DNA of 64,000 bases. Source: JAWWPG01 sp033850885 (GTDB lineage Bacteria; Actinomycetota; Actinomycetes; Propionibacteriales; Nocardioidaceae). Positions 1 to 11,922 of this stretch are shown in pieces (the first letter of the stretch is position 1; each line of letters opens with the position of its first letter). The DNA lies in contig JAWWPG010000063.1 in the NCBI GenBank assembly GCA_033850885.1, positions 1 through 64,000 on the forward strand, in the 5' to 3' direction. Below the pieces are notes generated by a model. The model searched no databases. It was not told the origin of the DNA and saw only the letters and a program-made list of their open reading frames with translations. The position numbers were made by a program, and so were the translations under genes.

Positions 1-57
1 AGACGCTACGGAGCGTTGCGGACGCCTTGGACGCGTCCGGTCTAGCAGACTGAGGTC

Positions 58-885
58 GTGGACTTCCTTCAGGCCCTGTTGCTCGGCATCGTCGAAGGGC
101 TCACGGAGTTCCTTCCGGTGTCGAGCACGGGGCACCTCACCATCACCGAGAAGCTGCTCGGGCTGAAGATCGACGACGACACCGTGACGGCGTTCACTGC
201 CGTCATCCAGGTCGGCGCGATCATCGCAGTCATCGTGTACTTCCGGCAGGACATCTGGCGGATCATCTCCGCATGGGTGCGGGGGATCACCAAGCCGGAG
301 GTGCGTGGTTCGTTCGACTACCGGATGGGCTGGTACGTCATCGTCGGCACGATCCCGGTTGGCGTTGTCGGGTTCTTCGGCCGGCACCTCGTCACCGGAG
401 CCCTGCGCAACCTGTGGTGGATCGCGTCCGCACTGATCGTGTGGAGCATCGTCATGGTGCTTGCCGAAAGGGTGGCGACGCAGCGCCGCCATGAGCGCGA
501 CTTCACCTTGCGCGATGCCGTGTTCATCGGGATCGTCCAGTGTGTGTCGCTGATACCAGGTGTCTCGCGGTCAGGCGCGACGATCTCGGCGGGGCTCTTC
601 GCCGGACTGGACCGGGTCGCCGCGACTCGCATGTCGTTCTTCCTTTCGATACCCGCGTTGACGGCGGCCGGGCTCTTCGAGCTTCCCACCGCGATCAGCG
701 GGAACATCCCGGTCGCAAGCACGGTCGTGGCGACTCTCGTCAGCTTCGTCGTGGCGTACGTCGCCGTGGCGTGGCTGCTGCGGTTCGTGGCACACCACCC
801 GATCACGTGGTTCGTCGGCTACCGGGTCGTCCTCGGCGTGGTGCTGATCATCGCGCTTGCCAGCGGGGCCCTCTCCCCGACCTGA
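58..885 (+). CDS. uppP: Undecaprenyl-diphosphatase (UppP/BacA)
   Basis: Integral membrane enzyme that dephosphorylates undecaprenyl pyrophosphate to recycle the lipid carrier of peptidoglycan synthesis; it also gives bacitracin tolerance. The 275-residue protein has both family signatures: EGLTEFLPVSSTGHL near residue 13 and PGVSRSGAT near residue 168, with about eight hydrophobic segments and the usual family length. The GTG start gives MDFLQALLLG, the normal family N-terminus. It converges on corA with only 17 bases between the stops. The 57 bases upstream show no other gene. Confidence 0.95.
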   Translation: MDFLQALLLGIVEGLTEFLPVSSTGHLTITEKLLGLKIDDDTVTAFTAVIQVGAIIAVIVYFRQDIWRIISAWVRGITKPEVRGSFDYRMGWYVIVGTIPVGVVGFFGRHLVTGALRNLWWIASALIVWSIVMVLAERVATQRRHERDFTLRDAVFIGIVQCVSLIPGVSRSGATISAGLFAGLDRVAATRMSFFLSIPALTAAGLFELPTAISGNIPVASTVVATLVSFVVAYVAVAWLLRFVAHHPITWFVGYRVVLGVVLIIALASGALSPT

Positions 886-902
886 GCGGCAGGTCGACGT
901 AC

Positions 903-1889
903 TCAGAGCCAGCCGTTGTGCTTGAACGCTCGGTACAGCGTGATGCACGCGATCGCCATCAGAGTGAGGGCGTAGTAGTAGCCGTAGTGCCAGCTGAGCT
1001 CGGGGATGTTATCGAAGTTCATCCCGTAGATTCCCGCCACCACCGTCGGTATCGCCGCGATCGCCACCCAGGCGGAGATCTTCCGCATGTCGTCGTTCTG
1101 CTGCACTGAGATCCGCGCCATGTGGGCGTCGTGTGCGCTTGACAACAGGCCGTCGAGGTTCTCGACCTGCTCGGTGATCAAGATCGCATGGTCGGCGACA
1201 TCGCGGAAGAACGTCGCCGCGTGGTCCTCGATCTCGGGGAGCTCGCCATGGGAGAGCCTGCCCAGCGGCCCGCGCAGCGGTGCGACGGCCCTGCGGAACT
1301 CGGAGACCTCTCGCTTCAAGGTGTAGATGCGCTGAGCGTCCTCTGTCCGCTCGCCCGAGAACACGGACAGCTCGATCTCGTCAACATCTATCTGGAGCTC
1401 GGCAACGACCTTCGCGTACTCGTCGACGACGTGGTCGCATACCGAGTAGAGGACCGAGAAGGTCCCGTGTCCGAGGACGTTCGCCTGCGCCTCGAGGGAG
1501 CGGCGGGTGAGATTCAGCTCGCCACCTCTCCCGTGTCGCACCGTGACGACGAAGTCCTTGCCGACGAACACCGCAATCTCCCCGGTCTCCACCGCGTCGT
1601 TCAGGTCGACGTACCAGAGCGTCTTCAGAACCATGAACACGTGGTCGCCGGGATAACGCTCCAGCTTCGGGCGCTGGTGGGCCGTGAGCGCGTCCTCCAC
1701 GGCAAGCGGATGGAGGTTGAGGCACTTCTGGACCTCGCTCATCTCATCGGCGGTGGGCTCATGCAGGCCGATCCAGACGAACCCCCCCTCCTCGCACCGT
1801 GCCGCGTCGAGCGCTGCCCGGAGGTCCTTCGGGTCCTCGGTCAAGGCCACCCGGTTGCCGTGCCGGTAGACGGCGCACTCAATGATCAC
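903..1889 (-). CDS. corA: CorA-type magnesium/cobalt transporter
   Basis: Predicted pentameric divalent cation channel. The C-terminus has two transmembrane helices; the first ends in the signature YGMNFDN, followed by an acidic and aromatic loop and a short basic tail. The N-terminal cytoplasmic alpha/beta domain and long helices match the family. The GTG start at 1889 gives MIIECAVYRHGN and 328 residues, the normal length. The same frame stays open much further upstream, but only as antisense of the neighbouring phosphatase gene, so that extension was not used. Assignment as CorA is firm; ion preference is not readable. Confidence 0.9.
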   Translation of the reverse strand: MIIECAVYRHGNRVALTEDPKDLRAALDAARCEEGGFVWIGLHEPTADEMSEVQKCLNLHPLAVEDALTAHQRPKLERYPGDHVFMVLKTLWYVDLNDAVETGEIAVFVGKDFVVTVRHGRGGELNLTRRSLEAQANVLGHGTFSVLYSVCDHVVDEYAKVVAELQIDVDEIELSVFSGERTEDAQRIYTLKREVSEFRRAVAPLRGPLGRLSHGELPEIEDHAATFFRDVADHAILITEQVENLDGLLSSAHDAHMARISVQQNDDMRKISAWVAIAAIPTVVAGIYGMNFDNIPELSWHYGYYYALTLMAIACITLYRAFKHNGWL

Positions 1890-1925
1890 AAGTCCATTGT
1901 GAACCGGTCGGTCGCCTTCTGCGTC

Positions 1926-1931
1926 TAGGGT
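1926..1931 (+). promoter_or_regulatory. -10 box TAGGGT, histidine phosphatase gene
   Basis: TAGGGT ends 6 nt before the GTG start at 1938, so transcription would begin at or next to the start codon (leaderless mRNA). It lies in the gap from the divergent corA gene. No -35 element is recognisable. Confidence 0.45.
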
Positions 1932-1937
1932 GTTCGG

Positions 1938-2654
1938 GTGGCGACGGTATTGCTTGTGCGGCACGGCCGCACCGCCGCCAACACGGGCGGAGTGCTCGCC
2001 GGGCGGACCCCCGGCGTGGGTCTCGACGACGTGGGCAACCAGCAGGCAACCGAGCTCGCTGCTCGGGTGGCAGCGCTGCCGATCGTCGCCGTCGTCTCGA
2101 GTCCCCTGGAGAGGTGCAGGCGGACCGCCGCCGCCCTGGTCTCGGCCCTCGCGAAGCCGATCAGGGTCCAGATCGACAGTCGGCTGACCGAGTGCGGCTA
2201 CGGCGACTGGACCGGTCGGAAGCTCAGTGAGCTGGCCAAGCAACCGCTTTGGAGCGTCGTGCAGCGTCACCCGAGTGCCGCGCGCTTTCCCGGGGGTGAG
2301 TCGCTGCGTGCCATGCAGGCCAGAGCACTCGAGTCCATCCGCGAGCACGACGCGGCCATCGCGGAGGAGTACGGCCCGCGGGCCATCTGGGTGGCCGTGA
2401 GCCACGGTGACGTGATCAAGGCGGTGGTCGCCGATGCGGCGGGGAGCCACCTTGACGAGTTCCAGCGCATCGTGGTCGACCCGGGCTCGGTGTCCGTGGT
2501 GTCGTACACCCCTTTGCGGCCGTTCGTGGTACGCCTCAACGAGCACGGAGACCTCTCCGGGCTCGCACCCAAGGAAAAGCGCAGCAGGCGGCGCCGCGGG
2601 GGGGCCGGGGCGAGCGATGCTCCGGTCGGCGGCGGCGCGGGGCCTGCCACGTAG
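1938..2654 (+). CDS. Histidine phosphatase family protein (MSMEG_4193-like)
   Basis: Member of the phosphoglycerate mutase-like histidine phosphatases. The nucleophile motif LVRHGRT is at residues 6-12, a second conserved region SSPLERCRRTA near 55, and the second histidine lies in VAVSHGDVIKA near residue 155. The 238 residues end in a basic, glycine- and alanine-rich tail (KEKRSRRRRGG), which looks disordered. The next gene follows after 9 bases and together with DUF3090, SCO1664 and mshC forms a run I know as a conserved actinobacterial neighbourhood. The substrate is unknown; phosphatase rather than mutase activity is the likelier reading. Confidence 0.85.
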   Translation: MATVLLVRHGRTAANTGGVLAGRTPGVGLDDVGNQQATELAARVAALPIVAVVSSPLERCRRTAAALVSALAKPIRVQIDSRLTECGYGDWTGRKLSELAKQPLWSVVQRHPSAARFPGGESLRAMQARALESIREHDAAIAEEYGPRAIWVAVSHGDVIKAVVADAAGSHLDEFQRIVVDPGSVSVVSYTPLRPFVVRLNEHGDLSGLAPKEKRSRRRRGGAGASDAPVGGGAGPAT

Positions 2655-2657
2655 GCT
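2652..2657 (+). promoter_or_regulatory. -10 box TAGGCT, DUF3090 gene
   Basis: TAGGCT overlaps the TAG stop of the phosphatase gene and ends 6 nt before the ATG at 2664. This suggests DUF3090 and the genes after it can be transcribed leaderless, independently of the phosphatase gene. Confidence 0.45.
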
Positions 2658-2663
2658 TTCGAC

Positions 2664-3362
2664 ATGCCGACCGTCGTACACAGCTTTGAGGAGCCGGAGA
2701 GGTTCGTCGCCGGCACCGTCGGTCCTCCCGGGCAGCGCACCTTCTTCCTGCAGGCGCGGGACGGCGGCAGGATTACGAGCGTCGCCCTCGAGAAGCAGCA
2801 GGTCGCGCTCCTCGCCGAGAGACTCGACCTGCTCCTCGACGAGGCCCTGCGCCGGCTCGGGGGTGACCCTCGTATTCCCGCGATCGCACCGCCCGGGCTC
2901 GCCGACAAGGGACCTCTCGAGCAGCCGATCGACGAAGAGTTCCGAGTCGGCACGATCACCCTCAGCTGGGAGGAGGAGAGCGGCTACGCCGTCATCGAGC
3001 TCTTCTCGGTGACCGAGGACAACGTCGTCGCCCAGGAGCTGGAGGACGAAGCCGGAAGCGTGGCAGAGGACGGCGACGAGCAGGAGGTGGGTGACGACCT
3101 AGGGGCTGACGGCGTCGAGGAGGCCTTCGTCGTCGACGAGGACGACGAGGAACAGGAGCAGCTGGTGGTGCTCGAGGTCGAGGTCGAGGCCAGCGAGGTG
3201 CTCGTCGTGCGGCTCGCGCCTGCCTACGCCCGTGCCTTCGTGCGTCGCGCGCAGACCGTCGTCTCGGCGGGTCGGCCGGCGTGCCAGTTCTGCGGAGGCC
3301 CGATCGACCCCGAGGGCCATCTCTGCCCCCGCGCCAACGGCTTCAAGCGTTCGACTGTCTGA
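2664..3362 (+). CDS. DUF3090 family protein with acidic insert and zinc-ribbon-like tail
   Basis: Conserved actinobacterial protein of unknown function, 232 residues. The N-terminal part (about 1-120) has the family start MPTVVHSFEEPERFVAGTVG. The C-terminus has a cysteine pair and a third cysteine (CQFCGGPIDPEGHLC, 207-221), like a small zinc ribbon. Between them, residues 125-168 are almost all Glu, Asp, Gly, Ala and Val, an acidic stretch longer than I expect for the family. The stop is only 4 bases before the SCO1664-type start, so the two are probably translated together. Function is not assigned. Confidence 0.85.
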   Translation: MPTVVHSFEEPERFVAGTVGPPGQRTFFLQARDGGRITSVALEKQQVALLAERLDLLLDEALRRLGGDPRIPAIAPPGLADKGPLEQPIDEEFRVGTITLSWEEESGYAVIELFSVTEDNVVAQELEDEAGSVAEDGDEQEVGDDLGADGVEEAFVVDEDDEEQEQLVVLEVEVEASEVLVVRLAPAYARAFVRRAQTVVSAGRPACQFCGGPIDPEGHLCPRANGFKRSTV

Positions 3363-3366
3363 CGAC

Positions 3367-4203
3367 GTGCCTACCGACCCGCTGCGGGAGGGTTCGCCCA
3401 GGAGCGAGGGCGGCCTGGACGAGGCCGGTGTCGAGGATGTGCTCACGAACGGTTCCCTGGAGCTCGAGGGGAGACTCGTCCTCGCCTCCAACGCATCGTT
3501 CCTCGGCCGCGTGACTCTCGAGGGCGTCTCGGTGGACTGCGTCTACAAGCCGGTGTCGGGTGAGCGCCCCTTGTGGGACTTCCCGGAGGGCACGTTGGCT
3601 GCCCGGGAGCGGGCGGCGCGGGTGGTCTCCGAGGCGGGCGGCTGGCACGTCGTACCCCCCACCATCCTGCGGGACGGCAGGTTCGGGACGGGCATGGTGC
3701 AGCAGTGGATCGACATCGACCCGGACGAGGTGCTCGTCGACGTCGTGGGGACCGGTTTCGACGACCAGGCCTGGATCGCCGTCCTCGAGGCCGAGGACCA
3801 CGCCGGTCGCCCCGTGCTGCTGGCGCACGCCGACGACGAGCGGTTGCGTGACCTCGCCCTGATGGATGTCGTTATCAACAACGCCGACCGCAAGGGCGGC
3901 CACGTGCTCCCCGACTGTGCAGGACGGGTGTGGGGATGCGACCACGGGGTCACGTTCCACCGGGACAGCAAGCTGCGCACGGTGCTGTGGGGCTGGGCGG
4001 CCGAACCCCTACGGGTGCGGGATGTCGACGCGCTGCTCCGCCTTCAGAGTTGCCTGGACGGGGCCACCGGGAAGGAGCTGCGCACGCTCCTCAGCACGGG
4101 TGAGCTCGCCGCCCTCCGGAGGAGGATCACCCGGCTGCTCGAGACCGGCGAGATGCCCTCGCCGCGCGGGTCGTGGCCCGCAATCCCGTGGCCGGCCATC
4201 TGA
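3367..4203 (+). CDS. SCO1664 family protein, PI3/4-kinase-like fold
   Basis: Conserved actinobacterial protein related to phosphatidylinositol 3/4-kinase-like and HipA-like folds. It shows a catalytic-loop-like motif NNADRKGGHVL (about residues 172-182) and a metal-binding-like motif CDHGVTFH (about 192-199), with an N-terminal lysine in VDCVYKPVSGERPL that could contact ATP. The GTG start at 3367, 4 bases after DUF3090, gives 278 residues; the frame is open further upstream but only as a shadow of DUF3090. Kinase activity and substrate are inference. It sits directly before mshC. Confidence 0.8.
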   Translation: MPTDPLREGSPRSEGGLDEAGVEDVLTNGSLELEGRLVLASNASFLGRVTLEGVSVDCVYKPVSGERPLWDFPEGTLAARERAARVVSEAGGWHVVPPTILRDGRFGTGMVQQWIDIDPDEVLVDVVGTGFDDQAWIAVLEAEDHAGRPVLLAHADDERLRDLALMDVVINNADRKGGHVLPDCAGRVWGCDHGVTFHRDSKLRTVLWGWAAEPLRVRDVDALLRLQSCLDGATGKELRTLLSTGELAALRRRITRLLETGEMPSPRGSWPAIPWPAI

Positions 4204-4214
4204 GCTCCCGCCGC

Positions 4215-4220
4215 TAGGCT
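4215..4220 (+). promoter_or_regulatory. -10 box TAGGCT, mshC
   Basis: TAGGCT ends 7 nt before the ATG of mshC in the 24-base gap after the kinase-like gene. A SigR-type GGAAT-N18-GTT element was looked for here and not found. Confidence 0.45.
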
Positions 4221-4227
4221 GACCGCT

Positions 4228-5499
4228 ATGCGATCCTGGCCGAGACCCGCGTTGGCAACGCTCGCGGGCGAGCGGCTCGGCGACGCACCGCAGCTCGCCC
4301 TGTACGACGCCCGGAGCCGGCGCCTCGAACCATCCCGCCCCGGGGCCGCGGCAACGCTCTATGTCTGCGGGATCACGCCGTATGACGCTACCCACCTCGG
4401 GCACGCGGCGACGTACGTCGCGTTCGACCTCGCCATCCGCGCCTGGCGTGCGGCGGGCCACGCCGTTCACTACGTGCAGAACGTGACGGACGTCGACGAC
4501 CCGCTCCTCGAGCGGGCCGCCGCGACCGGGGAGGACTGGCGTGAGCTCGCGGAGCGTGAGACGCAGCTGTTCCGTGACGACATGACCGCACTTGGCGTCC
4601 TCCCGCCCGACCACTATGTCGGGGCCGTGGAGTCGATCCCGCTCATCGTGGACGTGATCGGAAGGCTCCGCGAACGAGGCGCGGTCTACGACGTGGACGG
4701 TGACCTCTACTACTCCGTCAGGAGCGACCCCTCGTTCGGGGAGGTGTCGGGCCTCGACCGGGAGACGATGCTGGCATTCTTCGGCGAACGGGGCGGGGAC
4801 CCCGACCGGCCTGGCAAGCGCGATCCTCTCGACTGTCTGCTGTGGCGGCTGGCGCGCGAGGGTGAGCCCAGCTGGGAGACGGAGCTCGGGGCCGGCCGCC
4901 CGGGGTGGCACGTCGAGTGCACGGCCATCGCGCTGCACCACCTCGGTCTGGCGTTCGACGTCCAAGGCGGCGGCAAGGACCTCGCCTTCCCGCACCACGA
5001 GATGTCGGCCGGGCATGCGCAGGCGGCCTTTCCGGGTGAGCGATTCGCGAAGAGCTACGTCCACGCCGGCATGGTCGGGTACAAGGGCGAGAAGATGTCG
5101 AAGTCGCTCGGCAACCTGGTACGGGTCTCCGAGCTGCGCGCAGAGGGCATCGACCCACGGGTGATCAGGCTGGCCCTGCTGGCTCATCATTACCGCAGTG
5201 ACTGGGAGTGGACGCCGGACCAGCTCGACGCCGCTCGACGACGTCTGGAGGGGTGGCGGGCCGCGGTGCGGTCGGGGGGCTGCGACGCGACGTCGGCGAT
5301 GAGAGCGGTGCGCGAGGCGATGGCTCGCGACCTGGACGCCCCGGCCGCCCTGGCAGCGCTGGATGCCTGGGCTTCCGACGCGGCTTCCCACCCCCACCAC
5401 GACACTCCGACGGGGCCCGCGAACGGGTCGGGGGCGCTGGTCGCGGCGGTCGCCGAGGAGTCTCTGGGCATCACCCTTCTCGACCCTCCGGTCGGCTAG
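4228..5499 (+). CDS. mshC: Mycothiol cysteine ligase MshC
   Basis: ATP-dependent ligation of cysteine to the amine of glucosaminyl-inositol, the penultimate step of mycothiol synthesis in the cytoplasm. It is a cysteinyl-tRNA synthetase paralogue: LYVCGITPYDATHLGHA (about 45-61) carries the zinc-binding Cys and HIGH-like motif, and GEKMSKSLGN (about 289-298) is the KMSKS loop. Length is 423 residues; the anticodon-binding domain of CysS is missing, which separates MshC from CysS. The last gene of the phosphatase-DUF3090-SCO1664 run, it converges on the PAC2 gene 3 bases away. Confidence 0.95.
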   Translation: MRSWPRPALATLAGERLGDAPQLALYDARSRRLEPSRPGAAATLYVCGITPYDATHLGHAATYVAFDLAIRAWRAAGHAVHYVQNVTDVDDPLLERAAATGEDWRELAERETQLFRDDMTALGVLPPDHYVGAVESIPLIVDVIGRLRERGAVYDVDGDLYYSVRSDPSFGEVSGLDRETMLAFFGERGGDPDRPGKRDPLDCLLWRLAREGEPSWETELGAGRPGWHVECTAIALHHLGLAFDVQGGGKDLAFPHHEMSAGHAQAAFPGERFAKSYVHAGMVGYKGEKMSKSLGNLVRVSELRAEGIDPRVIRLALLAHHYRSDWEWTPDQLDAARRRLEGWRAAVRSGGCDATSAMRAVREAMARDLDAPAALAALDAWASDAASHPHHDTPTGPANGSGALVAAVAEESLGITLLDPPVG

Positions 5500-5502
5500 C
5501 GG

Positions 5503-6351
5503 CTAGCCCTCATCGGAGCGCCGTTTCAGGTAGCGTTCGAACTCCCTGGCGATCGCGTCACCAGAGGCTTCGGGGAGGTCGGCGGTGTCCCGCTCCTCCT
5601 CGAGCGACCTCACGTAGTCAGCCACGTCGGTGTCCCCGCTGGCCATCTCGTCCACCCCGCGCTCCCACGCCTTGGCCTCCTCGGGGAGGCCACGCAGGTC
5701 GATGGTGGCGCCGAGCAGGTCCTCGAGCTGGCCGAGGAGAGCGAGCGTGCCCTTCGGGTTCGGCGCCTGGGCCACGTAGTGCGGGACGGCCGCCCAGTAC
5801 GACAGCGTCGCGAGACCGCGCCGCTGCGACGAGTCCTGCAACACGCCGAGGATCCCGGTCGGTCCGGTGTAGCGGCTCTGCTCGAGGTGGTGCCGTGCCG
5901 CGAGCTCGGGGTTGGACGAGATGCCGGTGATCGGGACCGGCCTGGTGTGAGGTACGTCGGCCAGCAGGGCGCCCAACGTGACGATGGTCGACACGCCGAG
6001 ACCCTGAAGGTAGTCGAGCACCTCGCCGGTGAACGTGCGCCACCTCAGGTTGGGTTCGATGCCCGTCACGAGAACGACATCCCGCCCGGCGGCCCCGACC
6101 ATGCAGTGCCAGAACGACGTCGTCCGCCAGGAGATCTCCCGGACGCCGTCCGAGTCGAAGCCGACGTGCGGTCTGTTCACCTGGAAGTCGTAATACTCCT
6201 CAGGGTCCAGGGTGGCCAGGAGGGTCGCCCGCCAAGCGGTGAGCAGGTGTGCCACCGCATCGGTGGCAGCCTCCCCGGCGTCGTTCCAGCCCTCGAAGGC
6301 GGCGATCGCGACCGCGTCCGTCAGCCGCGCCTCGACCTCGATGTTGATCAC
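5503..6351 (-). CDS. PAC2 family protein
   Basis: 282-residue member of the PAC2 family, relatives of eukaryotic proteasome assembly chaperones found in proteasome-bearing actinobacteria and in archaea. Typical features are the start MINIEVEARLTDAVAIAAFEGWNDAGEAA region, the segment VLVTGIEPNLRW and an acidic, basic C-terminal tail (ERYLKRRSDEG). The GTG at 6351 is supported by a -10 box just upstream. Role in proteasome assembly is suggested by the family name only and is unproven in bacteria. The true proteasome genes lie 13 kb away on the opposite strand. Confidence 0.85.
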   Translation of the reverse strand: MINIEVEARLTDAVAIAAFEGWNDAGEAATDAVAHLLTAWRATLLATLDPEEYYDFQVNRPHVGFDSDGVREISWRTTSFWHCMVGAAGRDVVLVTGIEPNLRWRTFTGEVLDYLQGLGVSTIVTLGALLADVPHTRPVPITGISSNPELAARHHLEQSRYTGPTGILGVLQDSSQRRGLATLSYWAAVPHYVAQAPNPKGTLALLGQLEDLLGATIDLRGLPEEAKAWERGVDEMASGDTDVADYVRSLEEERDTADLPEASGDAIAREFERYLKRRSDEG

Positions 6352-6357
6352 ATCTCC

Positions 6358-6363
6358 AGCCTA
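6358..6363 (-). promoter_or_regulatory. -10 box TAGGCT, PAC2 gene
   Basis: On the minus strand TAGGCT ends 6 nt before the GTG start at 6351, which fits a leaderless transcript and supports this start codon. Confidence 0.45.
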
Positions 6364-6535
6364 CGACCCCAGTGGGGCGCGGGCTCGCTCCCGAGACCGC
6401 CCGAGCTCGTGCGCGAGCCGGACAGCCGGGCCGGGATCGCAACCGGCATTAGGGGACGGCCTGGGCCGGTCGCGACGCTGGGCGAGCGTGCTCGACATCC
6501 AAGACGTCTGTCCGTCCGCCGGACAGGTCGGAGGG

Positions 6536-6541
6536 TAGCCT
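6536..6541 (+). promoter_or_regulatory. -10 box TAGCCT, metH
   Basis: TAGCCT ends 7 nt before the GTG start of metH. The rest of the 197-base gap from the PAC2 gene holds GC-rich sequence with no recognisable B12 box, SAM riboswitch core or small gene. Confidence 0.4.
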
Positions 6542-6548
6542 GAGTGCC

Positions 6549-10040
<3,492 letters not shown>

Positions 10041-10176
10041 CCGAGTCCACGTCCGGCGACGACTGCCGGGCAACGGTGACCATGTCGTGACCGTGTCCGG
10101 ATGACATGCGAGCGCCCAAACAACTAAGGTCCAGTAGATCAACCGGCGAAAATCGGCTCGTGACGGGAGCAGGACA

Positions 10177-11790
10177 GTGGGTAGACGAAACAGGATCATC
10201 GCCGGCGGCGGCGCCCTAGCCCTGGTCGCAGCGCTGGCAGCGGCCTGCGGGTCGAACAGTACCGGCGGCGGCTCCGGAAGCGGGAGCTACACCATGGGAA
10301 CGACTGACACGGTGACGGCCATCGACCCCGCGGGCTCCTACGACCTCGGGTCATCGACCCTGCAGTACAGCATCTTCCAGACGCTCTTGACCATTCCCGC
10401 CGGGAGCACGACACCAGTTGGTGACGCGGCCAAGAGCTGCAGCTACAGCGACCCGAAGACGTTCATCTGCCACCTGAAATCGGGCCTCAAGTTCTCCAAT
10501 GGAGACGCGCTCACCTCATCCGACGTCAAGTACAGCTTCCAGAGGGCGCTCGACATCGGCGACCCCAACGGTGCGGCCATCTACCTCCTCGGCGACATCG
10601 CCACCAAAGACAAGAAGGGTAACCTCACCGGGCTTGCTCCCGGAGCGATCGACACACCCAGCCCCACGACGGTGATCTTCCACCTGAACCGGCCCGATGT
10701 GACGTTCCAGTCCCTGATCACCTACCCCGGCACCGGTGCGATCGTCGACCAGCAGGTCTTCCCGCCGAACAAGAAGCTCCCGGACGACCAGGTGATCGGC
10801 TCTGGCCCCTACAAGTTGGCCCAGTACCAAGCCGGTCAGCAGGCGACCCTCGAGGCAAACCCCAACTACCAGGGGGACCGCAAGGCGAAGTCGGCGCAGG
10901 TCTTCATCTCGTACTACACGGACTCGTCGGGCCTGAAGCTGGCCGTGCAGAACGGAGAGATCGATGTCGCCTGGGACACTCTGGGGCCGACGGACCTGAC
11001 GGCGCTCTCGCAGGACAACAGCCTGACCGTCGCCAAGGGCGCCGGTGCCGCTATCCGATATTGGGTCTGGCGCGTCGACAAGGGACCCGGGAAGCAGCTT
11101 GCCGTTCGCCAGGCCGCCGCGCAGCTCATCGACCGGGCCGCAATCGCGAAGGTCGCCTACGAGCACACCGTGACACCGCTCTACTCGATCGTGCCGCCCG
11201 GGCTGGCGGGAGCCACTCAGTCGTTCAAGACCGCCTATGGGGCGTCGCCCAATGTCGCGGCAGCCAAGAAGACGCTGCAGGACGCCGGGATCAGCACACC
11301 AGTGAACATCACGATGGGCTACACGCCGACGCACTACGGGCCGAACGCGGTCGACGAGGCGCAGGAGTTCAAGCGCGAGCTCGAGGCCAGCGGGCTGTTC
11401 AAGGTCAGCCTGAGCAGCACCGAGTGGACGCAGTACCAGACCATCTACAAGCAGGGAGCCTATGACCTCTGGATGCTCGGGTGGTACCCGGACTACCCGG
11501 ACGCGGACGACTACCTGTCGCCGTTCATGGTCGACGGTGGGTTCTTCCAGAACGGTTACAAGAACCCGCAGGTCGACGCGCTGGCATCGGACGAGCTCGG
11601 CTCCACCAGCACCGCCACGCGCAATGCGGACTTCAAGAAGCTCCAGGACATCGCGGCGCAGGACGTGCCGTTCATCCCGAGCTGGGTGGGCAACAACACC
11701 GCCGTCTATGCGAAGGGCATGCAGGGTGTGAAGCAGACTCTGGACCCGGCGTACATCTTCCGGCTTTGGACGATCTCGAAGAAGGGCTAG
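10177..11790 (+). CDS. ABC importer substrate-binding lipoprotein (dipeptide/oligopeptide type)
   Basis: Family 5 extracellular solute-binding protein, first gene of a five-gene importer. The signal peptide MGRRNRIIAGGGALALVA is followed by a lipobox LAAAC, so Cys24 would be acylated and hold the protein on the membrane; a Gly/Ser-rich linker follows. The body has family features such as LKSGLKFSNGDALTSSDVKYS and YDLWMLGWYPDYPD. Length is 537 residues. The GTG start is used; an upstream GTG at 10160 is out of frame. A strong hairpin follows the stop. The ligand (peptide, opine or other) cannot be told from the sequence. Confidence 0.92.
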   Translation: MGRRNRIIAGGGALALVAALAAACGSNSTGGGSGSGSYTMGTTDTVTAIDPAGSYDLGSSTLQYSIFQTLLTIPAGSTTPVGDAAKSCSYSDPKTFICHLKSGLKFSNGDALTSSDVKYSFQRALDIGDPNGAAIYLLGDIATKDKKGNLTGLAPGAIDTPSPTTVIFHLNRPDVTFQSLITYPGTGAIVDQQVFPPNKKLPDDQVIGSGPYKLAQYQAGQQATLEANPNYQGDRKAKSAQVFISYYTDSSGLKLAVQNGEIDVAWDTLGPTDLTALSQDNSLTVAKGAGAAIRYWVWRVDKGPGKQLAVRQAAAQLIDRAAIAKVAYEHTVTPLYSIVPPGLAGATQSFKTAYGASPNVAAAKKTLQDAGISTPVNITMGYTPTHYGPNAVDEAQEFKRELEASGLFKVSLSSTEWTQYQTIYKQGAYDLWMLGWYPDYPDADDYLSPFMVDGGFFQNGYKNPQVDALASDELGSTSTATRNADFKKLQDIAAQDVPFIPSWVGNNTAVYAKGMQGVKQTLDPAYIFRLWTISKKG

Positions 11791-11807
11791 CTCCATGTAC
11801 CTGCGCA

Positions 11808-11832
11808 GGGAGGGGTCGACTTGACCCCTCCC
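11808..11832 (+). terminator. Stem-loop between binding-protein and permease genes
   Basis: GGGAGGGGTC at 11808-11817 pairs perfectly with GACCCCTCCC at 11823-11832 around a 5-base loop (gactt). There is no T-run after it. It sits 17 bases after the binding-protein stop. Such hairpins commonly act as partial terminators or 3' stabilisers, letting the binding protein be made in excess over the permeases; this role is inferred. Confidence 0.6.
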
Positions 11833-11922
11833 GGCTCGCCGCCGGGAAGGCCCTAGGTGCCGGGGGCGAAGAGCACGTCAGGTCGACCTGATCCTTCAAA
11901 ACACAACAGGTAAGAGGGCGTC

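Noticed and set aside
1890..2681. Upstream extension of the corA frame by 264 codons
   Set aside because: Antisense to the histidine phosphatase gene; the GTG at 1889 gives a normal CorA start.
4009..5400. 463-codon minus-strand frame over mshC
   Set aside because: Antisense shadow of a clear mshC gene, no motif or neighbour support.
6352..6548. Cobalamin or SAM riboswitch before metH
   Set aside because: No B12-box-like or SAM core was seen in the gap, and a -10 box 7 nt before the start argues for a leaderless transcript.
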